A stretch of 64,000 nt of DNA from Aeoliella straminimaris (GTDB lineage Bacteria > Planctomycetota > Planctomycetia > Pirellulales > Lacipirellulaceae), in NCBI RefSeq assembly GCF_024054565.1, contig NZ_JAMXLR010000024.1, positions 124,001 to 188,000 on the forward strand. Direction: 5' to 3'. The notes beneath the pieces were generated by a model. That model worked only from the letters and a program-made list of their open reading frames with translations, was not told where the DNA came from and ran no database searches. Numbering within the stretch: position 1 is the stretch's first letter; every line of letters begins with the position of its first letter. This document shows, in pieces, positions 37,892 to 46,603 of this stretch. A program made the translations under genes and the position numbers.

Positions 37892-38560
37892 ATGGACCGT
37901 TCTCCCTGCTCGCGACGCACGCTGCACAAGATGGCCGTCGCATTGATGCTGTTGTCGCTGATTCCCTCGACTGGGTGTCACCAATTGTTGGCTACCAGCA
38001 TCTGGGTTCTGCAGGGGGGCAACGTGGTGCCTGCCGTGTGCGACAAGCTCGAAGGCAAACGCGTGGTGGTGGTTTGCCGTCCACCTTCGTCCAGTGAATA
38101 CAGTCACGCGGGCGCGTCGCGCATCCTGGCGCGTAACGTCACGCAACTGCTTCGCGAAAATGTTCCCAAGATCGATATGGTCGACTCGCGCGAAGTCGAC
38201 AAGTGGATGGACGAGAGCGATTGGGACAACATGGAAGAACTGGGCGGCGCCGTGAAAGCCGAGCAGTTGCTGGTGATCGACCTGGAGCACTTCGATCTGT
38301 ACAAAGGCAAGACGCTGTACCAGGGTGCGGCCGACTTGAAAATCACCCTGTATGACGTTGAAGACAACAACTCCATCTTGTGGGAGAAAGACCTGGGCGA
38401 GGTGCTCTTCCCGCAAAACAGCGCCATTCCCATTCAGGACAAGGCGCCCAAGCAGTTCGAGCGTGAGTACATCGGCATTCTAGCGCGTCGCATCGCGGTC
38501 TACTTCTACAAGCATGACCCCAATGCCGACTTCGCCCTGGACGCCCTGGCCAACCGCTAG
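37892..38560 (+). CDS. Lipoprotein of unknown function (LpoB-like size)
   Basis: 222 residues from ATG 37892, with TCAGGAAAAC upstream. The signal peptide ends with the lipobox IPSTGC (Cys29), so the protein is a lipoprotein. The mature part has alternating strands and helices, with RVVVVCRPPSS, the segment RILARNVTQLLRENV and EQLLVIDLEHFDLYKGKTLYQG. The layout (strand, conserved Ser, long helix, strand) recalls penicillin-binding-protein activator LpoB, but this is a weak resemblance. The next gene is convergent. Confidence 0.7.
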   Translation: MDRSPCSRRTLHKMAVALMLLSLIPSTGCHQLLATSIWVLQGGNVVPAVCDKLEGKRVVVVCRPPSSSEYSHAGASRILARNVTQLLRENVPKIDMVDSREVDKWMDESDWDNMEELGGAVKAEQLLVIDLEHFDLYKGKTLYQGAADLKITLYDVEDNNSILWEKDLGEVLFPQNSAIPIQDKAPKQFEREYIGILARRIAVYFYKHDPNADFALDALANR

Positions 38561-38589
38561 TAAATCCAACTGCCACCGTGCGGGGGCAT

Positions 38590-38621
38590 TAGGCCACCAA
38601 CCCAATGGTATAAGTGGCCTA
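38590..38621. terminator. Inverted repeat between convergent genes, possible bidirectional terminator
   Basis: TAGGCCAC (38590-38597) and GTGGCCTA (38614-38621) form a perfect 8-bp stem with a 16-nt loop in the 79-bp gap between the two stop codons. There is no T-run on either side. It would suit both the plus-strand lipoprotein gene and the minus-strand vWA gene. Confidence 0.35.
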
Positions 38622-38639
38622 CAGCCTACCGCATCTGGC

Positions 38640-40646
38640 CTACAGCTTCGGCACCGGTCGCTTTGGCTTCTTGGGTGGCACGTTGTCCATGCGGGGTTGC
38701 GGATTCGCGTTGCCGTTGCCCTGATTCTGGCGACGGGCGATAACGTTGGTGAACGTCTCGGTCCACTCCCAGCCGAAGGGGGTTTCGAGCTCCTTGGCCG
38801 CCAGGTAGGCCCATGGCGTGTCGCCATGTTCCTCGACCACACGCTCCAGGTACATACGGGCTTTTTCCCCTTCCTTCGACAGCACGCTGCCGGTGGTGAC
38901 CTTGTTGGAGGGGCGTAGCACCCAGGTGTCGTTGTTCGGTTTCTCGAACTTCATACCCTGCTTGGCCATCGCCAGCATGGTGTTGTAGCCCTCGGTGCGG
39001 ACCTTGGCGGCCAGCGCGCGACCCATGGCCAGGTCGTATCCGGCCCGCCAGCGGGGTTCGGTAATCTCGTCGCGATCGCGTTCGCCCTGGGCGAGTGTGC
39101 CAACCAACTGCATGAGCTTCGGTTCCAGCTTGGCGGCTTCGCGCTGTGCCATCGACAGGCTGCGTGCGAGTTCCGCCTCGTCCGCCACGGGGAATCGCAG
39201 CCGAATGTCCTCCATTTGCTCGGTCCAACTCTGGCTCGACGCTTGCACCAGCGCGGCCTTGGCCATGTTGCCTGCCAGGCGGCTGCGGTACTCACTTTCG
39301 CTGATATAGTCGGGGCGGTAGTTCCGCATCACCAGCGGATCGAAGAACCGCGACAGGTGCGTGGTCATGCTGTCGATCTGGCCGCGCCCGACGTGGCCAT
39401 CGCGACGATTGGGGTGGACCGAGAAGAAAATGCCGCCCGTCTCGTAGGCCAATCGCGCCAAGCCAAAGGCGCCAAAGCCCGACTCCAGCCGTTCGTCGCC
39501 GTCGTTGCGTCCCAGAAAATGCAGCTTGATGCGCTCGGGCATCAGCGACTCGGGGCCCGAGTCCACCGGAACGTACTGTGGCGATTGGTCGTACCGCGGA
39601 TCGGGGTCGACGTACTTCACGTAGGCCTGCCGGCGACCGAAGGGTGCCGGTACTCCCACGACATAGACCGGTATAACGCTCCGCTTGCAGGTTTCCACGG
39701 CCAGATCGACGTTCTGAAAATCGTTGCCCGACTCGTCGGTGAAGACCACGAGCATCACATTTCGTTGCGGCGCCCTGGTGCGAAACTTGCGGTACTCCCT
39801 GGCCAGTTGGGCGACCGCGCCGAACACGTTCTCCTGTCCCGAGGCGGCCTCGGGATTCTCGTAGATCATGGCGGCCTTCTCGTCGATCGCCTGCATGGCG
39901 TCTTGGATTTCTTCCAGTTCGCCGGTTGGTTTCTTGTTGTACACGGTGGTTGTCGATTCGAACGACGCCACGACCGTCAGCAGTGGTTTGTCTTCGTCGT
40001 GCTTGAATGCCGGATTACCGGCAGCCTCGACGACGCCCAGCTCCTCATAAACGCGGTTGAAGCGTTTGGAGATCGCTTCTCGCTGCGACTGCAAGCTGCC
40101 CGATTCGTCGAACAACCACACCACCAAAGTGGGACGTTGTTCCAGCGACAGCAGGATCTCGTTGGTGATGCGATCGATGGCCCCCACGGCCGCGGTAGTG
40201 CCGACGTTGCCGGTGCCTTTGACCAACATGGTGTCGCTGGGATTGGGCGCAGTCAGCATCTTGACGTTGGCATCCAGCGCCGGCATTTCGCCAATCACGC
40301 TGATCGGTTCGATTTCGGTCAGGATCTCGGAGATATCGGCCTCGATCGGGGCCGCCGCCTCGGCGTTGGTGACCGACTCGTTGCCCAGCGCGCCAATCTC
40401 CACTGGCGTGAGTTCCGAGAAGTGCACTTCCTCCGGCAGCAGGTCCTCTTCCACGTCCAGCGGCACCGACGTGATCATGTACTGGTCGTTGTTGGGAAGC
40501 AGGAAGGCCAGTGTTGCCAGCAGAATCAGTACAGCCAGATGCAACGTCAGGCTCACCAGCCATGACGTCACCTCGCGGTCCAGTGGCAGTTCGTCCGAGC
40601 CGGTGAGCTCGTACCACCAGATTCGAAGTTTTTCGACGAGATTCAT
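38640..40646 (-). CDS. von Willebrand factor A domain membrane protein
   Basis: 668 residues from ATG 40646. One membrane helix (about 29-50) follows a short cytosolic start. An acidic linker precedes the vWA domain, with the MIDAS motif DESGS (Asp180, Ser182, Ser184) after strand LVVWLF, and a second DESGN near 300 in VVFTDESGND. The C-terminal third is helical with many Arg and Met, followed by a Pro/Lys-rich end. vWA proteins of this plan mediate metal-dependent protein contacts. It is divergent from the alpha/beta hydrolase. The longer frame to 40772 adds a non-conserved leader. Confidence 0.87.
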   Translation of the reverse strand: MNLVEKLRIWWYELTGSDELPLDREVTSWLVSLTLHLAVLILLATLAFLLPNNDQYMITSVPLDVEEDLLPEEVHFSELTPVEIGALGNESVTNAEAAAPIEADISEILTEIEPISVIGEMPALDANVKMLTAPNPSDTMLVKGTGNVGTTAAVGAIDRITNEILLSLEQRPTLVVWLFDESGSLQSQREAISKRFNRVYEELGVVEAAGNPAFKHDEDKPLLTVVASFESTTTVYNKKPTGELEEIQDAMQAIDEKAAMIYENPEAASGQENVFGAVAQLAREYRKFRTRAPQRNVMLVVFTDESGNDFQNVDLAVETCKRSVIPVYVVGVPAPFGRRQAYVKYVDPDPRYDQSPQYVPVDSGPESLMPERIKLHFLGRNDGDERLESGFGAFGLARLAYETGGIFFSVHPNRRDGHVGRGQIDSMTTHLSRFFDPLVMRNYRPDYISESEYRSRLAGNMAKAALVQASSQSWTEQMEDIRLRFPVADEAELARSLSMAQREAAKLEPKLMQLVGTLAQGERDRDEITEPRWRAGYDLAMGRALAAKVRTEGYNTMLAMAKQGMKFEKPNNDTWVLRPSNKVTTGSVLSKEGEKARMYLERVVEEHGDTPWAYLAAKELETPFGWEWTETFTNVIARRQNQGNGNANPQPRMDNVPPKKPKRPVPKL

Positions 40647-40752
40647 ACGCGAGGCGAATAGCGACGGTGATAAGGGACGAACTTCTACTATTGTCGGCAA
40701 TTCGGGACAAACCGGCAACTGTTTTATTAGCGACCACCGGTCGCGGACGTTA

Positions 40753-40782
40753 TTACACCGCCAATGCTTCATCTGCTATAAT
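40753..40782 (+). promoter_or_regulatory. Extended -10 promoter for the alpha/beta hydrolase gene
   Basis: TGCTATAAT lies at 40774-40782: a perfect TATAAT (40777-40782) with the TGn extension. A poor -35 candidate TTACAC is at 40753-40758, 18 bp earlier. The gene starts at 40868, leaving a leader of about 80 nt. Confidence 0.5.
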
Positions 40783-40867
40783 AAACGGTAGAACGCGGGT
40801 TTTTCTTCCAATCTGCGTTTCGAACGTGCCAGAAAACTCTGCAACCCGCTTTTCGGATCGAAAGTCG

Positions 40868-41824
40868 ATGATTTCTCGCCATTTTATTGCCATCCTGACG
40901 CTCACCATGGTGTCGCCTGTAGTTTTCGCCCCCGCTGGAATGGCTCAGAGCTCCAACAACAAGGTGCCCGATCCGCTGGTGGTGAACATGAAGACCAAGG
41001 ACGGGGTTGAACTTGTAGGCACCTACTACAAGAGCACCGCCGGTAAGGACGCCACGCCCGTGGTGATGTTGGCCGATTGGAAAGACTCGCGAGCCGTGTA
41101 TGACCAGTTGGCCAAACGGATGCAGGCGGGCGGCAACGACGACAAAGCAGGATTCAAATGGGACTCGTTCGCCGTGCTAACGGTCGACCTTCGCGGCCAT
41201 GGCGATAGTACCAAACAACGGCTGGGCGCAAACGCTCGTGAAATCGATGCGGCGAAGCTCGACCGCAACGACTTGGGAGCCATGGTGCAGTTCGATATGA
41301 ACGCCGTGAGGAGGTTCCTGGTCGAGAAGAACGATGCTGGCGAATTGAATCTCAACAGACTTTCCATCGTCGGCGCCAGCCTGGGGGCCTCGGTGGCGGT
41401 AAACTGGTCGATGCTCGACTGGAGCTTCCCGCCGCTGGCCGTCGGCAAGCAGGGACAGGACGTCAAAGGCCTGGTGCTTATCTCCCCTGAGTGGTCATAC
41501 AAGGGGCTGCAAATGAACAAGGCGCTCCGACACCCGGGCGTGCGGGAGCACATTGCGGTACTGGTCATGTACGGTGGTGACGAACGCAAAAACTTGGCGG
41601 ACGCCAAGCGGATCGAAAAGCAACTCGAACGTTATCACCCCGAGCCCGACGACCTGGAGCCAGGTGTGCCCAATTCGCTGGCGCTGCTGGGCCCGAACAC
41701 CAAACTGCAAGGCACCAAGCTGCTGACTCAAGGCGGTGCTGGTGCCGAGCTGGCCATCATCAAGTTCCTCAACGCGCATGTCGCCAAGGAAAACTTCGAT
41801 TGGCTCAAACGCGGCCGCGACTAG
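40868..41824 (+). CDS. Exported alpha/beta-hydrolase-like protein
   Basis: 318 residues from ATG 40868, the start of a signal peptide (MISRHFIAILTLTMVSPVVF, cleavage near GMA). The domain has VVMLADWKDSRAVYD, VDLRGHGDST and the nucleophile elbow VGASLGAS (Ser about 165). YGGDERKNLADAKRI supplies an Asp at the expected strand 7. At the place of the catalytic His, near the end, the sequence reads LLTQGGAG without a His, so the triad may be incomplete or formed differently. The role is unknown; secreted dienelactone-hydrolase-like enzymes are common in planctomycetes. Confidence 0.8.
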   Translation: MISRHFIAILTLTMVSPVVFAPAGMAQSSNNKVPDPLVVNMKTKDGVELVGTYYKSTAGKDATPVVMLADWKDSRAVYDQLAKRMQAGGNDDKAGFKWDSFAVLTVDLRGHGDSTKQRLGANAREIDAAKLDRNDLGAMVQFDMNAVRRFLVEKNDAGELNLNRLSIVGASLGASVAVNWSMLDWSFPPLAVGKQGQDVKGLVLISPEWSYKGLQMNKALRHPGVREHIAVLVMYGGDERKNLADAKRIEKQLERYHPEPDDLEPGVPNSLALLGPNTKLQGTKLLTQGGAGAELAIIKFLNAHVAKENFDWLKRGRD

Positions 41825-41878
41825 TCTTTCGCCAGTGCCCTCAGAAGCCTTGCCTGGCAGGGGACCAGTGCGTCCCAT

Positions 41879-42880
41879 CTACGGCGCGTTCACTAGCGAT
41901 GCGCTCACCGGCGGTTGCAGACGGGCTCGTGGTGCCCGTTGGACCGACTCGGGCAACTCCGGCAGCGGCACCAGGCGGCTTTGCGGTGCGTACTGCTGCG
42001 CCGCGGGGCCATGGGAGTCGAATACGCTGATCACGCTGGGGGAAGTCCGCCGCTGTGGGATTCGCAGTTCCACTCCGATGGGTAGCAGGTCGGGATTCTC
42101 CAGGCGATCCTGGTTCAGTTCATAGATTTCCCGCGCTCGCTGCGGATCCCCCAGGTATCGTTGGGCGATGTCCGGCAGCCGGTCGCCGTCCTTCACGACG
42201 TGCCAAACCAATTCCCCGTTGTCTTCAGGAGGATTCGAACCAAGCGGCGCCATCGAGCGGACTTCGTTGGACGCGCCCCAGTTGTTGGGCCAGTCGCTGC
42301 GGGTTTCGAAATCTGGCAGCGTGATACTGGGACCAGTGTCCGTCGCTGGCGGCGGTGTGCTGACGGCTGGCGCGTTCTCGGTGCTCATTCTTGGGGGGAA
42401 GGTCGCTCGCCGCAGCGGGGATGCATGGGTAGGAGTCTCGAACAGTGGCGGCGGCGTCAACGAGGGTGCCTGTGGATCACTCGCCGCAGCGGATGTTGCC
42501 ACCGAGGCGCCTGTCGGCGTGCGTCGAATCTCCGGCAAACCAACCGGCGCGGCCCCGTTGGCATCGCTGTTGGGCCAAGTCTGGCGAGCAACCGAATGCT
42601 CTCTCGGCGCCGAGTTCGTCACGGGGCCACCAGCTCCCAGCGCAAACTGGTTGCCGTCGTTGTGCGAGGCCGGTGCAACGTTCTCGTCCCAATTGGATGG
42701 CAATTGGGGTACGGCCACCGCGGTGGTATCGCTCTGCAGAGGCACCAACCGCTGTGGTGTCCAATCGCCTGGCGCGCCGGTGGAGGTGCCGCCCGAGTCT
42801 GGCGAGCCAAACATCGAAGCGCCGAAGAAACCAGCCGAAATCAAACCGGCGGCTGCTAATAGCTTTGTAATTTCAGACAC
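41879..42880 (-). CDS. LysM domain protein
   Basis: 333 residues from a GTG at 42880, with GAGG 8 nt upstream. A hydrophobic segment at residues 6-25 could be a signal anchor. A long Pro/Ser/Thr-rich disordered region (about 30-230) follows, then one LysM domain: WHVVKDGDRLPDIAQRYLGD, then YELNQDRLENPDLLPIGVELRIP. LysM binds N-acetylglucosamine-containing glycans, so peptidoglycan attachment is likely. The tail after the domain is also Pro-rich. Confidence 0.85.
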   Translation of the reverse strand: MSEITKLLAAAGLISAGFFGASMFGSPDSGGTSTGAPGDWTPQRLVPLQSDTTAVAVPQLPSNWDENVAPASHNDGNQFALGAGGPVTNSAPREHSVARQTWPNSDANGAAPVGLPEIRRTPTGASVATSAAASDPQAPSLTPPPLFETPTHASPLRRATFPPRMSTENAPAVSTPPPATDTGPSITLPDFETRSDWPNNWGASNEVRSMAPLGSNPPEDNGELVWHVVKDGDRLPDIAQRYLGDPQRAREIYELNQDRLENPDLLPIGVELRIPQRRTSPSVISVFDSHGPAAQQYAPQSRLVPLPELPESVQRAPRARLQPPVSASLVNAP

Positions 42881-43165
42881 GGACTATCCTCGCTCGTGGT
42901 CCGTTCCGCTTGGCGTAGGCGCGCGACGCGCAGCCGTGAGCGGAAAGACCCAGCCTGGTGCAAGTTCATCGTCCGTGAAAAGTAAACTGCCATGCGGCGC
43001 TCCCGCCGCGCAGTGTTCCATCACCGTTAGTTCGGAAGTCACCGCCAGTTGGTTCAGCGTTTCGCTGCTAGCACGCACAAAAAAGCCGGCCGCCGCGCTG
43101 CTGGCACCTTCTGGCGAAGCGATAGCGTGTTGGCAAGCTTTGCCGACTGCGTAAAGCCTGCCATG

Positions 43166-43828
43166 TCACGGCAATCGCCGCACGGCTACCTCTTTGAAGT
43201 ACCACACGCTCTCGGTATCGTGCGCCTGCAGGGCAATGCCGCCACCGCCGGGCTGCAGCACGCGCCCTTTGCGATCCGCGGGGCGTTTTACGTCGTCCGG
43301 TTCGGTGTAGTCGATCACCTGCTTGCCCTCGATCGACACGCGGATCCGCTTGCCTTCGACACGAATGAGCATCTCAAACCACTCCCGTTCGTCGACGGGC
43401 GACTCCGTGACGTCGACCACCGCGTACAAGCTGCCGGTCTTCAGTCGCTCCTTGGTCGAACTGTTGAGTTGGACTTCGTAGCCCTTCTCCAGGTGTCGCC
43501 ACTTGTTGCGCAGCTCGAGCCCCGCATGGATGAACACCCCGCTGTTCGATTCCGGTTCGGCCCGCGCGATCACTTTCAATTCGAAGTTCTCGAACTTCAC
43601 CGGCGTCTTCTCCGAATCGCCGACGTAGAACAGGTGAGCGGCCCGCTTTTCGACACCTTGGATGCGGATCGCACCGTCCTTCACGCCAAACGCATCGGGG
43701 TCGAAGTTGGCGTACCACCCGTCGAGATTCTTGCCATTGAAGAGCTGCTGCCAATCATCGTCCGCCACGACGACGCGGGGCAGACTGGCGAAGAACGTAA
43801 GGATCAGAAGCAGAGCAAACTGGCGCAT
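43166..43828 (-). CDS. Exported DUF1080 protein (3-keto-disaccharide hydrolase-like)
   Basis: 220 residues with signal peptide MRQFALLLILTFFASLPRVVVA. The DUF1080 fold is shown by WQQLFNGKNLDGWYANFD, then EFELKV-type FENFELKVIARAEPESNSG (key part NSGVFIHAG), GYEVQL and WYFKEVAVRRL. This concanavalin-like family includes 3-keto-disaccharide hydrolases that cut oxidised sugars in planctomycetes and Bacteroidetes. No partner oxidoreductase is adjacent. A second copy is fused to an SGNH hydrolase at 61.7 kb. Confidence 0.9.
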   Translation of the reverse strand: MRQFALLLILTFFASLPRVVVADDDWQQLFNGKNLDGWYANFDPDAFGVKDGAIRIQGVEKRAAHLFYVGDSEKTPVKFENFELKVIARAEPESNSGVFIHAGLELRNKWRHLEKGYEVQLNSSTKERLKTGSLYAVVDVTESPVDEREWFEMLIRVEGKRIRVSIEGKQVIDYTEPDDVKRPADRKGRVLQPGGGGIALQAHDTESVWYFKEVAVRRLP

Positions 43829-44624
43829 GGTGGGATCAGGGGGAACTGGGGGAGTGAAATACTGCTAGTATACCGAAACGCTTCGGTGAGGATTTGCCTC
43901 GCTCCTGCAACAACCGTTTTATTGGCATCAAGCACGGGGTTTTGCTGCTGTGCCGCGGCTTCACGTGGCCTGGTTCAGCACCGGAGATTTGGGCCAGTAC
44001 CGGGGGACAAACATTCATGGGTCCAAAACCCTCAGCGTTCTGGTCCCACTCAAGTGACAAAAACGCTTGTTTTTTCGGGTATTCTGAATCGGCAGGGACC
44101 CAAAACTCTTGATGTTGTTCCCCACATGTGCAGCGAGCTGGCCCAAAACCCCTTTGGCCCAAAACCCTGTGAGGCACCCAGGCGTGGGCGAACCCGAAAC
44201 ACCAACATCATCAAATGCTGCGTCCGGAGCAGAACCGTAGCGGTTCAGCATGTGACCACCGGTCTCCAGCACCATGCCCATCGCCCACCACAAACGCACA
44301 GAACGCGCCGCACCCTTATTGGACCAAATCGCAGCGCAGGTTCAACGGCGATTTTTTTTACATCTATGAGAACACTGCCAATCGCGGCAGTTCGCGGTCC
44401 GTGAATCCACACAAATGTTCGCGAACAGCCGAAGTCCTGCGCTCGGTGTTCTCGTCGCTGGGGGACCACACCCTAGTCAAGCAACAGGGTGGACAACTTC
44501 TTGTCAGCCAGGCTGGATGGATGATAGGGTGCAAGTTGTTCATCCCCGAGAACAAACGGATCAGCGGGCACATCCTAGGGTTTTCTGGGCAAGGAATTTG
44601 ACGCCACAAGGATGCCGGAACACC
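43829..44624. other. Gene-free stretch with CCAAAACCC-type repeats and small inverted repeats
   Basis: No convincing gene occupies these 796 bp; frames on both strands are short and have no family resemblance. Four copies of a CC(C)AAAAC(C/T)C core occur at 44022-44032, 44099-44108, 44142-44152 and 44158-44167, the last two in near-tandem. GAGAACAC (44368-44375) is inverted at 44446-44453, and a perfect palindrome TGTTCGCGAACA is at 44416-44427. GACAACTTCTTGTC is a further small hairpin near 44491. The base composition is more A/C-rich than the neighbours. It may be a decayed gene or a dispersed intergenic element. Confidence 0.6.
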
Positions 44625-44999
44625 ATGTCACTCCGATTCCTCCTAGGCTTTGTTGCTGCCTTTTCGGCCGCCCTGGCTCTCACGCAGATCGATTTTGCGG
44701 TGAGTTGCTGGATACTTACCGGGATTGTTGTCGCACTCAATTTTGTGCTGTCAGCCCACACCTGGCGGGTGCTGGTTTATGGTGGACTGGCCGGCATCTT
44801 CGTCATGTGCGTGGTCATGCAGATCGTCATCGCGGAGACCGTCGGCAACAATTCAACGGCAAACTACCAGTCGAGCGGCACGACAAACGACATTATGGTG
44901 GCCTGGCGATCCTACGTCGTCCACCTGGGCGCGTTCTTCGGAGCCAGCGTGAACTGGGCGGTCTGGAGGCGATGGAAACCGCCTCACGAGTCCGGGTAA
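44625..44999 (+). CDS. Small membrane protein of unknown function
   Basis: 124 residues from ATG 44625. Four hydrophobic stretches (about 3-20, 26-45, 48-68, 90-112) make up most of it; a polar loop with NNSTANYQSSGTTND lies between the third and fourth. No family is recognised. The frame is open upstream, but the membrane pattern begins only at this ATG. It is convergent with the HExxH gene. Confidence 0.6.
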   Translation: MSLRFLLGFVAAFSAALALTQIDFAVSCWILTGIVVALNFVLSAHTWRVLVYGGLAGIFVMCVVMQIVIAETVGNNSTANYQSSGTTNDIMVAWRSYVVHLGAFFGASVNWAVWRRWKPPHESG

Positions 45000-45024
45000 T
45001 CGACGTGGTGGCCGTGCCGACGGG

Positions 45025-45597
45025 CTACGCTCCCGACCCCTGCCCATGCCACAACGATTCGTCCGGCGTCGCGCCCTCCAGCGCCTGGGCGATCTGAGCC
45101 GTGCGGTTCAGGGCTTCGTCGAGCGGCTTGCTCCAGGGACCTTCTTTCGCTCGCTGCCAGGCGGCTTGGGCCATCTCGATGGCCGGATCGTCGCCGGGGG
45201 CCAGGGGCTCCTGGGGCAACTGGTCGTAGTACGCGCGGAACATGGTGGTCGAGGCGAAAAATGCTCGCATGCCAACCTGGTCGGCCAGTGCTGCTTGCAG
45301 CCTCAAGGCGGCGTGCTCGTGCACCCGCTTGGCGGGGTCGGTGTTCGAGAGGCCCCAGTCGAGTTGCGTCAGGCAGGCGGGGCCCTCGACCAGGGCGTGG
45401 CACGTTTCGTGCAGAATCATCTGCGCCAGCGAGTCGTCCGGGTCCAGCGTCTCGGATGTGCCGATCGTCAGCACGCCGGCGCCATCCCACGAGGCGTTCA
45501 CCTCCGCGCTGCGCTCCACTCGCATGCCCATCTGCCGTGCGGCGTGCAGCCATACCAGGTCGAGCGGGTCGCAGTAAGTCTTGGTGATCTTTCGCAC
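45025..45597 (-). CDS. Putative HExxH metalloprotein
   Basis: 190 residues from a GTG at 45597, 6 nt after the stop of the Hcp-like gene. HETCH (residues 63-67) in QMILHETCHALVEGP fits the zinc-peptidase HExxH motif. A second HEH at 93-95 could provide a further ligand. There is no signal peptide, so it should be cytosolic. The rest is helical without known domains. It may be translated with the upstream Hcp-like gene, but the ribosome-binding site is poor. Peptidase activity is inferred from the motif alone. Confidence 0.65.
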   Translation of the reverse strand: MRKITKTYCDPLDLVWLHAARQMGMRVERSAEVNASWDGAGVLTIGTSETLDPDDSLAQMILHETCHALVEGPACLTQLDWGLSNTDPAKRVHEHAALRLQAALADQVGMRAFFASTTMFRAYYDQLPQEPLAPGDDPAIEMAQAAWQRAKEGPWSKPLDEALNRTAQIAQALEGATPDESLWHGQGSGA

Positions 45598-45603
45598 GGG
45601 TAG

Positions 45604-46425
45604 CTACGCCAACGGTTCGGTTCGGTGCCGGCTCACAAGTGCCACACCCACAATCCCCAAGATAGCAAGTGCCAGGGGGGTTGGCTCGGGTACCGCTTCG
45701 GTAGCAGCCATGGACGGCGTCGTTGTCGATCCCAAGTGGTTGCGCCAAACGTTGTAGTCGGCCAGATCCACCAGCCCGTCGGCATTACCGTCCGCGCCCG
45801 AGCCGATTGGCACGGGAATGGTGCCGAACTGGGACTTCCATTGTCCGTAGTCGGACTGGTCGACGGTGCCATCGCCGTTGTAATCGCCGGGCAGTGGTCC
45901 CGCGCTCACGGCCCCTGCAGGGAACGAGAAGTCGTACTCAAATGTTACGACGTCCAACAGCGATCCATCGCGGGAATCGTACGTGTAGTGACTCAGCGTG
46001 AGACTCTCCGAAACCAGGGTGCCGTTGAGTTGTCCCGGCGCTCCACCCGAGTAGGTCACGGACAATTGTGGCGTCAGGGCGTTTTCGTATTCGTAGCTGG
46101 TCATCAGCTGGTCGTCGTCCCACAGTTCGACCTGCACGGAATCGAAAGACCGCGCCAGCATCAGGGCGTTGGTGAGAAACGGATAGGCACTGTCGGTTGG
46201 CATGCTGAATTTGGTGGAGAGCGACTCCCGACCTAATCTGCCGTTGTCGAAGGGGCGAAGGATGTCGAACTGAAAGCGGGAAAGGTCGGACCATCCCTGG
46301 TGTGCCGCGTCGGTACTTTCGCCATCGACCCCATCGAACTTGATGTAGCCGGCGGCCTGGACGAGTTGGCAGGACGTCATGCCGAGTAGCGTGCCAAGCA
46401 AAATCGCAACTGCTGCCTTGTGCAT
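45604..46425 (-). CDS. Exported Hcp-like protein with dockerin loops and PEP-CTERM signal
   Basis: About 273 residues. A signal peptide (cleavage near residue 25) precedes a domain whose start, YIKFDGVDGESTDAAHQGW, closely follows the Hcp1 pattern (T6SS tube protein), and LARSFDSVQVELW and a final FEYDFSF strand fit the same fold. Two dockerin-like calcium loops follow: GDYNGDGTVDQSDYGQW and DGNADGLVDLADYNVW. The end VPEPTPLALAILGIVGVALVSRHR is a PEP-CTERM sorting signal. So an Hcp fold seems to be Sec-exported and surface-sorted. No other T6SS gene is in the window. Confidence 0.78.
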   Translation of the reverse strand: MHKAAVAILLGTLLGMTSCQLVQAAGYIKFDGVDGESTDAAHQGWSDLSRFQFDILRPFDNGRLGRESLSTKFSMPTDSAYPFLTNALMLARSFDSVQVELWDDDQLMTSYEYENALTPQLSVTYSGGAPGQLNGTLVSESLTLSHYTYDSRDGSLLDVVTFEYDFSFPAGAVSAGPLPGDYNGDGTVDQSDYGQWKSQFGTIPVPIGSGADGNADGLVDLADYNVWRNHLGSTTTPSMAATEAVPEPTPLALAILGIVGVALVSRHRTEPLA

Positions 46426-46603
46426 GGTTCCATCTCCTACTGTTCTGCGGTGGTCGGCGCGATCGGTAGCCCGGGGCTACGAACCGTCACCACCGGAAAA
46501 AAGGTCCTAGAGTATAGGGGGTAGGCTTGGCGGCGCTAAGCGTGACTTCGGACCAGAAGAAATTAAATGCCTGGCGAGAAACGATCCACAATTTAGCCGT
46601 TGG

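Noticed and set aside
39216..40565. Plus-strand open frame of 449 codons
   Set aside because: Antisense shadow of the vWA gene with His/Val-rich random composition.
42884..43078. 64-codon minus-strand frame just before the LysM gene
   Set aside because: GTG start, no ribosome-binding site, no recognisable pattern; the 285-bp gap is more likely a leader.
43836..44177. 113-codon minus-strand frame in the gene-free stretch
   Set aside because: Low-complexity, Pro/Ser/Lys-rich translation without hydrophobic core, and it runs over the CCAAAACCC repeats; kept only as a possible decayed gene.
44416..44427. TGTTCGCGAACA as a LexA/SOS box
   Set aside because: It is a perfect palindrome but does not match the GAAC-N4-GTTC spacing, and no SOS gene follows it.
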